Source: Citreicoccus inhibens (GTDB lineage: Bacteria > Myxococcota > Myxococcia > Myxococcales > Myxococcaceae). Taken from it: DNA of 64,000 nucleotides. This document shows, piece after piece, positions 52,109-63,868 of the stretch (positions are counted from its first letter, which is position 1; each line of letters starts with the position of its first letter). A model generated the notes under the pieces. That model saw nothing but the letters and a program-made list of their open reading frames with translations. It ran no database searches and was not told the DNA's origin. The translations under genes were made by a program, and so were the position numbers. The stretch lies in the NCBI RefSeq assembly GCF_019039035.1, contig NZ_JAHNZT010000038.1, positions 1 to 64,000 of the forward strand, given 5' to 3'.

Positions 52109-52843
52109 TCATGGCCTCGCGCCGTGCGCGATGACGAGCACGGTGTCGGGCTGGGGATGCGCGCGCGCCCAGTTCTGGAGGGCCCCGAAGCCATCTGGAG
52201 CCGGGCGCGCCGTGTCCAGCGGCACCTCGTCCCGGTGGGGATGAAACAAATCCCGAGCCCCCAGGTTCTGCGTGGCCCAGGTGCGCCACCCCGGCAGGGA
52301 CTCGCCGGGAGAGGGCTGTAGCGCCACCACCGAGAAGCCCGCTGGGGCGAACACGCGGTGGAGGCCCACGGCCGTGGCGCCCGTGCCAAAGCCACACACG
52401 AGCGTCCGCACGGCGGGGAAACCATCGCGCACGCGGGCGAGCAAGCCTTTGGCCCAGTCCTCGACACAGCCGATGAGCGCGCCATTGGCGAGCTGCCGAG
52501 GCCAGAGCCAACCCTCGCGCTCCAATGCCAGACAGCGCTCCCACTGCTCCGCCAGCCCGCCCCCGGTGCGCACCTCGCCACGGAAGCCGCGGGCGCGCAG
52601 GTAGGTCTCTCCCGAGGCGTCGGTCAGCGCCACGGTGGGCAGGCCGCGCTCGCGGCCCAACGCATCCAGGGCCAACGCCGTGGAGGCGCCCGACATCTCC
52701 ACCAGCCCTCGCGCATCACCCGGCATGTCCGCCAGGAAGCGCGAGAAGGTCAGGTACTTGAGGCTGCCCGAGGGCAGCGCTCCTCCCCAGAGCACCACCG
52801 GTCCGCCCGCCTCCGGGCGTGACAAGGGAAGCGACATCCGCAT
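52109..52843 (-). CDS. PLP-dependent fold-type II (cysteine synthase-like) enzyme
   Basis: 244 residues from the ATG with GGAGG seven nt upstream. SGSLKYLTF carries the likely Schiff-base Lys, EMSGASTALALDALGRERG is the PLP-facing helix, and GFGTGATAVG is the phosphate-binding loop of the CysK/threonine synthase fold. It is shorter than cysteine synthase (~300 aa), lacking part of the small domain. Substrate unknown. Confidence 0.75.
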   Translation of the reverse strand: MRMSLPLSRPEAGGPVVLWGGALPSGSLKYLTFSRFLADMPGDARGLVEMSGASTALALDALGRERGLPTVALTDASGETYLRARGFRGEVRTGGGLAEQWERCLALEREGWLWPRQLANGALIGCVEDWAKGLLARVRDGFPAVRTLVCGFGTGATAVGLHRVFAPAGFSVVALQPSPGESLPGWRTWATQNLGARDLFHPHRDEVPLDTARPAPDGFGALQNWARAHPQPDTVLVIAHGARP

Positions 52844-52976
52844 GGCCCGTCCTCCGCGCGAGCCCGCCAGGGGCTCGCGCTCCTTGCACGTTCGCGTGAC
52901 ACCCGGGGGCGCTCCACTGAGTCAGGGGGGCCCCGCCGAGACTTCGTGTACCGGAGGACGATTCACGGCGAGCAGG

Positions 52977-53015
52977 AAGGCGGGCCCGGGCCCGACTCCG
53001 TCGGGCACCCGCCTT
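52977..53015. other. large inverted repeat in the divergent region before the histidine kinase
   Basis: Outer arms aaggcggg (52977-52984)/cccgcctt (53008-53015) and inner arms gcccga/tcgggc around a 5-nt loop. It lies upstream of both divergent starts, where a terminator has no obvious use; it may be a regulator site or an mRNA leader structure of the kinase gene. The remaining ~200 bp of the region show nothing else. Confidence 0.45.
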
Positions 53016-53090
53016 GGCCCAGGACGCCCGGAGGCTCACTGCGGCGGTAGCGCGCTCATGCGAGCGTGAGATAGTGGACCTTGGACGCGC

Positions 53091-54929
53091 ATGCATCGTC
53101 GGCTCCTCCCCACACTCCTGGCGCTCGGCTGCGGCCTGCTGGCCCTGGGTTGGGGGCTGGTGAGCCTCCAGCGCATCTTCGCCCAGGAGCGAGACGATGC
53201 CCGCGCCCAGGTGCGCTCGCGCCGCGAGGCGTTGGAGCAGCTCGCCACGGAGGCGCTGCGGCGAGCCCTCGCGCGCAAGCTGGAGGAGAACGTCCCCGCG
53301 ATGCACGCGGCCATGGGCGACGCGCTCGCGCCCGCCGAGGGCTTCTACCTGTCGTTCCGCGGCCATCAATACCTGCCGCGCCTCGCGCGTCCGAGCATGG
53401 GCAACCAGGCCCCCGCGCGGGCGGCCTATGAGGCGATGGCGCGCCAGCTCGCGGAGGGGACGGCGAGCGGGCCGTGGCACGAGCGACTCGCCCGCTTGCG
53501 GCAAGTGGAGCTGGAGTTGAACGCGGGAGACCGCGCGAGGACCTCCGCGAGCGTGGAGGAGCTGCTGCGCTACCACGCCGCGCACCCGCTGCCGTCCACG
53601 CAGGAGCTGCCCTTCACGTTGCTCGTGGTGGAGCGGCTGCGCCGGGCCTCGGCCACGCCGCCCCTGGTGCGCTCGCTGCTGCGCGAGGGACTGCCGGAGG
53701 ACTACGGCGGCGTGGCGCGCGGGGCGGGCCTGCAACGAGACCTCCTGCGCGAGCGAGACCGCCTCACCCAGGCGGACTTCGACTTCCTGCACGAGCGAAT
53801 CGTCCAGGTGAGCACCGCGATGGGAGAGCGCAGCGACGACTTCCAGGCCCGTGCTCGCGAGGAAGGCGCCGGCGCGCTGGTGATGCCCGCGGGCCTCGTC
53901 GGCCCCATCCTGTTGGGCGAGCGTTGGTACGTGGAGCCGGGCAAGGACGAGGTCGTCCGCGGCCTGACGGTGGACGTGGACGCGATGCTCGGCGACATCA
54001 CCCGAGACCTACGCCGGCGCGGACTCTTCGGCCCCAGCGGACAGGTGCTGCTGAGTCCCACGGGCGCGGTGCGACCGCTGTCGGACGTGGGGCTGGTGGT
54101 GGCCATGCCCGAGTGGGCCGCGGCGGAGGCGGACATCGACGCGCGCTATGGCTTGAAGACGCTGCTCGGGGCCGCGTGCGGCGCGCTGGCGGTGGCCATC
54201 GTCGCGGTGTCGGTGGTGGCGCAGCAGCGCAAGCACCGCTTCCTGGAGCTCAAGAACGACTTCATCGCCACCGTGTCGCACGAGCTGCGCACGCCCCTGG
54301 CCTCCATCCGCCTGCTCGGCGAGACCTTGGAGCGGCGGCTCGGCCACACCGAGGCGGCGGGCGACTACCCCACGCGCATCGTCCGCGCCGCGGATGGACT
54401 GCACTTCCTCGTGGAGAACATCCTGTCCTTCAACCGCATCGACAAGGGACGCTGGAAGCTCCAGGTCTCGCGCGTGCGGCTGGAGGAACTCGTGGGCCTC
54501 TTGCGCGACGACCTGACGGACGTCGTCCCGGTGCCGGTGTCACTGAGCTCGGATGTGGACGAGTTGGAGCTGGAAGCGGACGCGTCCCTGCTGCGCATGC
54601 TCTTCGCGAACCTGGGCCGCAATGCGTGCGCCTACAACCGCCGCAGTCCGGTGGCGTTGTCCGTGCGCGCCACGCGCGTGCCCGGCCAGGGCTGCACGGT
54701 GCTCGTCTCCGACAACGGCGTGGGCATCCCCGAGTCCGAGTGGGAGCGCGTGTTCCAGGACTTCTACCGACTGTCCCCGCCCGGGCAGGAGACGCAGGGG
54801 AGTGGCCTGGGACTGGCCCTGTGCCGCAGAATCATGGCCTTGCATCGGGGCACGCTCCACATCGTCGCCTCCGGCCCCGAAGGCACGACCTTCGCGCTGA
54901 CCTTTCCCGAGTCGCGCCTCCACCCATGA
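53091..54929 (+). CDS. membrane sensor histidine kinase
   Basis: 612 residues. A helix at ~5-22 and another at ~355-378 bracket a large (~330 aa) extracytoplasmic sensor that has no obvious known fold. Cytoplasmic HisKA with His397 in HELRTPLASIRLL and HATPase_c with NLGRNACAYN, DNGVGIP and GSGLGLALC complete the kinase. The 4-bp overlap with the response regulator gene makes them a cognate pair. Confidence 0.94.
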   Translation: MHRRLLPTLLALGCGLLALGWGLVSLQRIFAQERDDARAQVRSRREALEQLATEALRRALARKLEENVPAMHAAMGDALAPAEGFYLSFRGHQYLPRLARPSMGNQAPARAAYEAMARQLAEGTASGPWHERLARLRQVELELNAGDRARTSASVEELLRYHAAHPLPSTQELPFTLLVVERLRRASATPPLVRSLLREGLPEDYGGVARGAGLQRDLLRERDRLTQADFDFLHERIVQVSTAMGERSDDFQARAREEGAGALVMPAGLVGPILLGERWYVEPGKDEVVRGLTVDVDAMLGDITRDLRRRGLFGPSGQVLLSPTGAVRPLSDVGLVVAMPEWAAAEADIDARYGLKTLLGAACGALAVAIVAVSVVAQQRKHRFLELKNDFIATVSHELRTPLASIRLLGETLERRLGHTEAAGDYPTRIVRAADGLHFLVENILSFNRIDKGRWKLQVSRVRLEELVGLLRDDLTDVVPVPVSLSSDVDELELEADASLLRMLFANLGRNACAYNRRSPVALSVRATRVPGQGCTVLVSDNGVGIPESEWERVFQDFYRLSPPGQETQGSGLGLALCRRIMALHRGTLHIVASGPEGTTFALTFPESRLHP

Positions 54930-55651
54930 CGCTCTCCAGTCCAACGCCGTCCACCCGCCCCACCATCCTCATCGTCGAGGACGACGCCAACCTGCGCCTG
55001 GGCCTGCGCGACAACCTGCGCGACGAGGGCTACGACGTCACGGAGGCCTCGTCCGCGCGCGACGCCGAGCCCCACCTGCGCGAGCGCGAGTTCGACCTGC
55101 TCATCCTCGACGTCATGTTGCCGGGCGAGGACGGCTACGCGTTCTGCCGCCGCCTGCGCGCCCTGGGCGTCAAGAGCATGGTGATGATGCTCACCGCGCG
55201 CTCCCTGGAGGATGACCTCATCCGTGGCTTCGACGCGGGCGCGCAGGACTACCTCACCAAACCCTACCGGCTGAGGGAGCTGCTCGCGCGGGTGCAGGCC
55301 CTGGTGCGCCGCGCCGGCGTCACGCCCGCCCAGGTGATGGGGTTCGCGGGCTTCAGTCTGGACCTGGGCCGCCGCACGCTCACCCAGCCCGATGGAGCCC
55401 TGGTCGAGCTGACCCGCACCGAGTTCGATCTGCTCGCCTTCCTGCTGCGACACCGAGACCGCGCGCTGCCCCGCGGAGAGATTCTGGACGCGGTCTGGGG
55501 GCGCGACGTCGTGGTGGACCCGCGCACGGTGGACAACTTCGTCTCCAACCTGAAGAAGAAGCTCGGGTGGACGAGCACCTCGGGATTCACCATCCACACC
55601 ATCCGCGGCGTGGGCTATCGCCTGGAGCTGTCCGGTCCTCTCACGTCATGA
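54926..55651 (+). CDS. OmpR/PhoB-family response regulator
   Basis: 241 residues. Receiver domain with acidic pocket VEDD, phospho-Asp62 in LDVMLPG, and Lys112 in YLTKPYR. C-terminal winged helix (~145-238) includes LTRTEFDLLAFLLRH and VDNFVSNLKKKLG. It is the DNA-binding partner of the upstream kinase; a TonB-family gene lies 119 bp downstream. Confidence 0.95.
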   Translation: MTLSSPTPSTRPTILIVEDDANLRLGLRDNLRDEGYDVTEASSARDAEPHLREREFDLLILDVMLPGEDGYAFCRRLRALGVKSMVMMLTARSLEDDLIRGFDAGAQDYLTKPYRLRELLARVQALVRRAGVTPAQVMGFAGFSLDLGRRTLTQPDGALVELTRTEFDLLAFLLRHRDRALPRGEILDAVWGRDVVVDPRTVDNFVSNLKKKLGWTSTSGFTIHTIRGVGYRLELSGPLTS

Positions 55652-55675
55652 CACAACCATGACGAAGAGATTGCA

Positions 55676-55695
55676 CCCCGCCGGCCAAGGCGGGG
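55676..55695 (+). terminator. hairpin after the response regulator gene
   Basis: ccccgcc (55676-55682), 6-nt loop, ggcgggg (55689-55695), 25 bp past the stop, no T-run. It may separate the two-component operon from the TonB gene. Confidence 0.4.
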
Positions 55696-55770
55696 GGCGG
55701 ACTCCGTAGGTTGACTCTCGTGAAGGCGCGGCGCCTGAAGCGCCGGCCTTCCGGTGAGGAGGCCAGTCGG

Positions 55771-56532
55771 ATGTTCCAGTCCGTGTTGGAGCGACAGGGA
55801 TTGCGCGCGGGGCGCCTGGGCAGTGGTGCATGGGTTTCCTTCGGAGTGCACGTGGGGCTGTTGGCGGCGGTGGTGCTGATGACCGGCCAGGCCCCCGCAG
55901 CGCCGGACATCCCGGCCCCCGTGGTGCTCAAGACCTACCCCCGTGGGCCCACCATCGCGAAGGGCACGCCCGCTCCCGTCAAGCCGGCCCAGGCCAACAC
56001 CCCGCCGCCGCGTCCCAAGCGCCCGCACATGCCCTCGGCGGTGAAGCCGCTGCCGGTGGATCAGCCGCCCCCGGACGTCGACCCGCCGGCGACCTCCTCG
56101 TCCACCTCCGACGACACGACCGCGGCGTCGACGGGCGGTGGTGAGCAGGAGGGCGACCCCAACGGCGATCCGAACAGCACCAGTCCCATTGGCCATCTGC
56201 CCATCCCCGGCCTCGAAACGGCCCTGGAGTCCACGGGCACGGACATCCTCCCGTTCGGCGCGGCGATGACGCCGCCGGTGAGACAGGGGGGCGAGCCGCT
56301 CGCCTACACCCATGAGGCCCTGGCGGCGCGCGTGGAGGGCAGTCTGGTCGTCAAGTGCGTCATCACCGACACGGGCTCCGTGCACAAGTGCCGCATCATC
56401 AAGGGATTGCCATTCATGAATGAGGCCGTCGTGGAGGCACTCGAGTCCTGGCACTACTCACCGGTGTTGTTCCAGGGCCGCCCCGTCAGCGTCTCGTATG
56501 TCTTCAACCTCAAGCTGAAGCTCCCGCGCTGA
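55771..56532 (+). CDS. TonB-family periplasmic energy transducer
   Basis: 253 residues from the ATG with GAGGAGG nine nt upstream. One N-terminal membrane helix (~22-42) is followed by a Pro/Thr-rich span (~45-150), then a TonB_C domain (~170-253) with VVKCVITDTGSVHKCRI and the pattern AVVEALESWHYSP. It would link ExbBD to outer-membrane receptors; a SusC-like receptor is encoded 4 kb downstream. Two Cys could form a disulfide in the C-terminal domain. Confidence 0.88.
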   Translation: MFQSVLERQGLRAGRLGSGAWVSFGVHVGLLAAVVLMTGQAPAAPDIPAPVVLKTYPRGPTIAKGTPAPVKPAQANTPPPRPKRPHMPSAVKPLPVDQPPPDVDPPATSSSTSDDTTAASTGGGEQEGDPNGDPNSTSPIGHLPIPGLETALESTGTDILPFGAAMTPPVRQGGEPLAYTHEALAARVEGSLVVKCVITDTGSVHKCRIIKGLPFMNEAVVEALESWHYSPVLFQGRPVSVSYVFNLKLKLPR

Positions 56533-56552
56533 AGTGAGCGCTCCCGCCGGGT

Positions 56553-56583
56553 TCCCTGGACGACAACACACCGTCTCCAGGGA
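56553..56583 (+). terminator. hairpin after the TonB gene
   Basis: Perfect 8-bp stem tccctgga (56553-56560)/tccaggga (56576-56583), 15-nt loop, 21 bp after the stop. No T-run. Confidence 0.4.
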
Positions 56584-56644
56584 CCCTTGACGGGCGCGAA
56601 ACCCCGCCCCCACTTTCGAGCCGAACCCGGCGACGGGAGGGGAC

Positions 56645-57544
56645 GTGGCCACGGCGACGGATCTCGACTTCACGTACAGCCAGATTGACCGCATCTTCCG
56701 TCTGTCCATTGGCGAGATGGCCGACTTCAGCGGCGCCCGCTACGACGGCGACTTCTCCCTCAGCCTCGAAGAGGCCCAGCACCGCAAGCACGAGTTCATC
56801 GCGGAGAACCTGGGCATCACCTCTGGCTCCCGCGTGCTGGACCTGGGCTGCGGCTGGGGCCCTTTCCTGCGCTTCGCGGAGTCACGCGGCGCCCACGCCA
56901 CCGGCGTCACGCTCTCCCGAGGACAGGCCGAGTCCTGCCAGCGCCACGGCCTGGACGTGCACCTGCGCGACTGCCGCACGATTACGCGAGACTCGTTCGG
57001 TGGCTTCGACGCGGTGGTCAGCCTGGGCGCCTTCGAGCACTTCTGCTCCATCGACGAGTACCGCCAGGGAAGACAAGAGGCCATCTACTCGCAACTCTTC
57101 GCCTCGGTGCGCGAGCTGCTTCCCACAGGCGGGCGCTTCTATCTCCAGACGATGGTGTTCGGGCCCAAGATGCTTCCTTACGAAGCCATCGACCTGCACG
57201 CACCGCGCGGCTCGGATGCCCATGTGCTGGGGTTGATGACCGCGCAGTTCCCTGGCTCGTGGTTGCCCTACGGCCGTGAGCAGTTGGAGCGCACCTTCGC
57301 CCCCTTCTTCCGGCTGGTGTCGGCGACCAGCGGTCGGCTGGACTACATCGAGACCATCCGACAGTGGCGCCAGCGCTTCTCCGAATTCAGCCTGCCCAAG
57401 TTCGCCGTCAAGCTGACCCTGCTGCCGCGCTACCTCCTCAGCCGGCAGTTCCGCAACGCCTTCGCCTCGGGCATCAGCGCCAACTCGGTGTGCTTCGAGC
57501 GTCACCTCTTCGACCACTATCGGATGGTCCTCGAGGCCGTGTAA
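56645..57544 (+). CDS. cyclopropane-fatty-acid-synthase-like methyltransferase
   Basis: 299 residues from a GTG with GGGAGGGG upstream. SAM motif VLDLGCGWGPFLRFAE and the CFA-family GVTLSRGQAESC with the helix AVVSLGAFEHFC resemble CmaS/CFA synthases. It lacks the ~100-residue N-terminal lipid-binding lobe of E. coli Cfa. It may methylate a lipid, a sugar or a small molecule. Confidence 0.85.
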   Translation: MATATDLDFTYSQIDRIFRLSIGEMADFSGARYDGDFSLSLEEAQHRKHEFIAENLGITSGSRVLDLGCGWGPFLRFAESRGAHATGVTLSRGQAESCQRHGLDVHLRDCRTITRDSFGGFDAVVSLGAFEHFCSIDEYRQGRQEAIYSQLFASVRELLPTGGRFYLQTMVFGPKMLPYEAIDLHAPRGSDAHVLGLMTAQFPGSWLPYGREQLERTFAPFFRLVSATSGRLDYIETIRQWRQRFSEFSLPKFAVKLTLLPRYLLSRQFRNAFASGISANSVCFERHLFDHYRMVLEAV

Positions 57545-57671
57545 CCCGGCCAACGAACGCCCGACGAAATCGAACTGGGCTGTCGAAGAAATCGCGTTCC
57601 CCGCGTTCTGTGAACATCCGATGTCGCGCCCCCGCGCGGCCTCGGCGGAACCACATCAAAGGGGGAACACC

Positions 57672-58538
57672 ATGCAGGGAAGCACCTGGCGCGCGCCACG
57701 CATCGGCGCGCTCGCGGCACTCCTGGGACTCGTGGGCACGGCGGGCGCGGCCGAGCCGACCACGGCTCCGACGAGCCCCACCCGCGGCATCACCACCGGC
57801 CTCGTCCAGCCCGAGCTGCACCGGCCTCCTGCCCTCGTGGGCAGCGGCGACCTCGCGAGGCAGGCAGCGCGCTCGTTCGTCTCCTGGGCCAGCCTGTCCA
57901 CGGCGGATGAGCGCGAGGACGCGCGGCGGGAGATCCTCGCGGGCGCGGCCAACCCGGACATCGTCCGCGGCGTCATCGCCGAGGCGCGCGAGGCCAATGA
58001 GACGGACCACAGCCGCGCGCTCGTGTCGCTGGCCATCCTGGGGGAGATGCGCACCGAGGAGGGCGAGCGCTATCTGAGAGACTTCATCAACCAGCCCCTG
58101 CCCACGAAGGGAACCGTCGTGGAGGGGGACCTCATCGAGGCCACCGCCATGGCGTCCCTCCAGGCCAAGGCCGTGGACGGGCTGGCCTTCCGCGGCACGC
58201 GCGAGGCGGACGCGGAGGTGCTGCGCCTGGCCGGCGAGCATCCCTCCATCATCGTGCGCGCGGAGGCCATCAGCGCCTACCTGTGGAATCACGGCGACAC
58301 GGAGGCGGCCCGCGAGGCGCTGCGTCCCTCGGTGCGCAAGAACGAGCAGATCCTCCTGGAGCGCGTGCGCCACGTGGGCGGCGAGAGCGCCGAGCAGTTC
58401 AATCGCAAGCTGGAGGCGTTCACCCGCGCGCATCCGGAGCTGGCGCCGCCGCCGCCCGAGTACCGCAAGTCCGGCCCCGTCGTCGCCCCGGAGCAGAACC
58501 CGAACCGGTTCTCCGAGCCGCCCCCGGTCGCGCGCTGA
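57672..58538 (+). CDS. exported helical protein of unknown function
   Basis: 288 residues from the ATG with AAAGGGGG upstream. Signal peptide ends GAAEPT. The mature protein is largely helical with HEAT-like spacing (ADAEVLRLAGEHPSIIVRAE and similar), ending in a Pro-rich tail. Possibly a periplasmic scaffold. Followed by the secreted HEGWH gene after 28 bp. Confidence 0.7.
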   Translation: MQGSTWRAPRIGALAALLGLVGTAGAAEPTTAPTSPTRGITTGLVQPELHRPPALVGSGDLARQAARSFVSWASLSTADEREDARREILAGAANPDIVRGVIAEAREANETDHSRALVSLAILGEMRTEEGERYLRDFINQPLPTKGTVVEGDLIEATAMASLQAKAVDGLAFRGTREADAEVLRLAGEHPSIIVRAEAISAYLWNHGDTEAAREALRPSVRKNEQILLERVRHVGGESAEQFNRKLEAFTRAHPELAPPPPEYRKSGPVVAPEQNPNRFSEPPPVAR

Positions 58539-58566
58539 GCCCTCCCCCACTTCCGAGGAATCCAAC

Positions 58567-59430
58567 ATGAACTTCAAGCAAGGCATTGCCCTCGCGTCCG
58601 CGCTGTGCGCGCTCGGCGGGGCCTCTGAAGCGCTCGCCACGTGTGATCAGTCCGGCGCGAGCCAGGCGGACATCGACCTCTGGAACATCCACGGCTGCTG
58701 GTCGGACTTCTATGTCTGGCAGGCCAAGGCGTACGACCTGCGCTCCGGCGACTGGAGCGGGCGGGGATGGAATGACGCCTGCAACGTGGCGCTCGAGTTC
58801 CCCAAGCACTGGAGCGCGGCCTACCTGGTGAGCTACGGACTGGCGGACAATGTCTCGCAGTCCTTCCACGGTACGGTGGACTACCGCGCCACGGCCGAGG
58901 CGGCGGGCAGCAACTACCACGACAGCCTCTACCACGCGGTCACCGACGACGCGGGCATCTTTGGCCGCTTCACCCCGCGCTTCTGGCCGTGGGACACGGA
59001 CCGCGTGGAGACCGCGTGCCCGCTCTACAACCGGACCTCCGCCAATGCCAACCCTGGCTCGCGCGGCGGTGACTTCATGCACGAGGGCTGGCACGCCAAC
59101 TACGACAAGTATGGCATCAACAATGGTGACCAGGGAGGCCACCGCGCCGGGCCGACGGGCGCCTGCACCATCAATGGCTGTGACTACTTCTACTTCCACG
59201 GCATTGGCGCGTATGCCTATGGCGCGATGTGGGAGAACAATGGCACCGCCAGCCGTTTCCACTCCCCCAATCAGGTGCAGGTGGAATATCTCTGTGACGT
59301 CGCGGATCAACCCAAGAGCTGGGTTCCCGCCTCGGTGAGGCAGACGGCCGCCTCGGATGCCAACACGCGCGCCGTGACACGCTTCATCAACGGACCGGGC
59401 TACTCCTGCGGCAGCCCGCGTCCCTGGTAA
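58567..59430 (+). CDS. secreted protein with an HExxH-type motif
   Basis: 287 residues with signal peptide ending ALAT. His172-Glu173-Gly-Trp-His176 in FMHEGWHANYDKYG fits the zinc-binding HExxH of metallopeptidases; two later His-rich segments (FYFHGIGAYAYG, ASRFHSPNQV) could give the third ligand. About seven Cys suggest disulfides. No named family recognised, so the protease call is inference. Confidence 0.65.
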   Translation: MNFKQGIALASALCALGGASEALATCDQSGASQADIDLWNIHGCWSDFYVWQAKAYDLRSGDWSGRGWNDACNVALEFPKHWSAAYLVSYGLADNVSQSFHGTVDYRATAEAAGSNYHDSLYHAVTDDAGIFGRFTPRFWPWDTDRVETACPLYNRTSANANPGSRGGDFMHEGWHANYDKYGINNGDQGGHRAGPTGACTINGCDYFYFHGIGAYAYGAMWENNGTASRFHSPNQVQVEYLCDVADQPKSWVPASVRQTAASDANTRAVTRFINGPGYSCGSPRPW

Positions 59431-59443
59431 TCGGAGGTTGAGC

Positions 59444-60661
59444 ATGGCGCACCTGGAGCCAGTCCACACACCGCGTCAGGTGCGCCTGCCGTTGCTGCTC
59501 GCCACCGTGTTGGCCTGCTGTTCATCACAGCCCTCCGCGCCGGAGGGCACCGGCCAGTGGATGTCTGTCTCCACCGCGGATGCCCCCAGCGCGGGCCTGC
59601 ATGACACCGCCGTGTCGGGAGGAAGCGAGGTGTTTGTCTGGGGCGGGCTGGGCGGCTGCACCGTGCAGGGGGCGTGCGGCACGGGCGCCCGGCTCGATCC
59701 CGAGACCAACACCTGGGCGCAGATGACCGAGGCGCGCGCCCCGTCCGCCCGCTACCTGCACACCGCGGTCTGGACCGGCACCCACCTGCTCATCTGGGGC
59801 GGGCTGGGCTGCGGCACGAAGGGCACCGCCGCGTGTGGTGATGGCGCGGCCTATGACGCCCACAGCGACACCTGGACGCCGCTGGCCACCCTGGGCGCGC
59901 CCTCCGCGCGCGGCTGGCAGGGCGCAGCGTGGACCGGCACCGAGATGCTCATCTGGGGCGGCGAGGAGCCCACGGGCCGGCGCGTGCTCGGCGACGGCGC
60001 GCGCTATGAGCCACGGCGCGACACCTGGGTGGCCCTGCCCTCCCTGGGCGCGCCGTCCCCCCGCCGCTACCACACCGTGGTGTGGACGGGCGCGGAGCTG
60101 CTCGTCTGGGGTGGCAGCGGCGATGCGACCCAGGACATCGCGCTCGACGACGGCGCCGCGTGGTCACCCACAACGAATGCATGGCGCGCGCTCAGCCGCA
60201 CGGGCGCGCCGCGCGCGCGGTGGGCGCACACCTCCGTGTGGACCGGCACCGAGTTGCTCATCTGGGGCGGCCTGGGCTGCACCCGCGACGCGACCGGAAA
60301 CCCCGAGCGCTGCGCCGACGGCGCCCGCTACGACCCCGCCCACGACACCTGGAAGCCCCTGAGCACGGCCAACGCGCCCTCCGCGCGCACGGGCCACACC
60401 GCGGTGTGGACAGGCCAGGAGATGCTCGTGTGGGGGGGCGCCGCGCTGCGGTGCGTCGATGGCAGCGCGGGGGCGTGCCAGGACGGCGCCGCCTACACAC
60501 CCGTCACGGACTCGTGGCGTCCGCTGGCCCGACGCGGTGCGCCACCCGCTCGCGCCTCACACTCCGCCGCGTGGACGGGGCAGCGCATGCTCGTCTGGGG
60601 CGGCGTGGCCAACGGGGGCAGCGAGGTGACGCTCAACGATGGCGCCCTGCTCGCGCCGTGA
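59444..60661 (+). CDS. seven-bladed Kelch-repeat lipoprotein
   Basis: 405 residues from the ATG with GGAGG six nt upstream. Lipobox region LLATVLACCSS. Seven copies of a WTGxxxLxWGG-type strand (GSEVFVWGG, then WTGTHLLIWGG, WTGTEMLIWGG, WTGAELLVWGG, WTGTELLIWGG, WTGQEMLVWGG, WTGQRMLVWGG) spaced ~52-58 residues form a complete beta-propeller. Function: surface binding. It follows the HEGWH gene by 13 bp and may be cotranscribed. Confidence 0.9.
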   Translation: MAHLEPVHTPRQVRLPLLLATVLACCSSQPSAPEGTGQWMSVSTADAPSAGLHDTAVSGGSEVFVWGGLGGCTVQGACGTGARLDPETNTWAQMTEARAPSARYLHTAVWTGTHLLIWGGLGCGTKGTAACGDGAAYDAHSDTWTPLATLGAPSARGWQGAAWTGTEMLIWGGEEPTGRRVLGDGARYEPRRDTWVALPSLGAPSPRRYHTVVWTGAELLVWGGSGDATQDIALDDGAAWSPTTNAWRALSRTGAPRARWAHTSVWTGTELLIWGGLGCTRDATGNPERCADGARYDPAHDTWKPLSTANAPSARTGHTAVWTGQEMLVWGGAALRCVDGSAGACQDGAAYTPVTDSWRPLARRGAPPARASHSAAWTGQRMLVWGGVANGGSEVTLNDGALLAP

Positions 60662-60725
60662 CGCGAATTGGATTTCAACGATTATTTAGCTCCACAGGAA
60701 TTCATTGTGAAACCAGCTTAACCTT

Positions 60726-60755
60726 TTGACTTCGCGTCGTTCAGCCGGTGACGAT
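60726..60755 (+). promoter_or_regulatory. weak promoter candidate for the SusC-like gene
   Basis: TTGACT (60726-60731), 18-nt spacer, GACGAT (60750-60755). The -10 match is poor. The Kelch stop is only 65 bp upstream, so read-through is possible. Confidence 0.25.
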
Positions 60756-60809
60756 TCCGACCCACGGCATCCTGATGGGGGGGGCCGGCCAGAGCGAAGC
60801 GAGGTTCGA

Positions 60810-63863
<3,054 letters not shown>

Positions 63864-63868
63864 CCACC

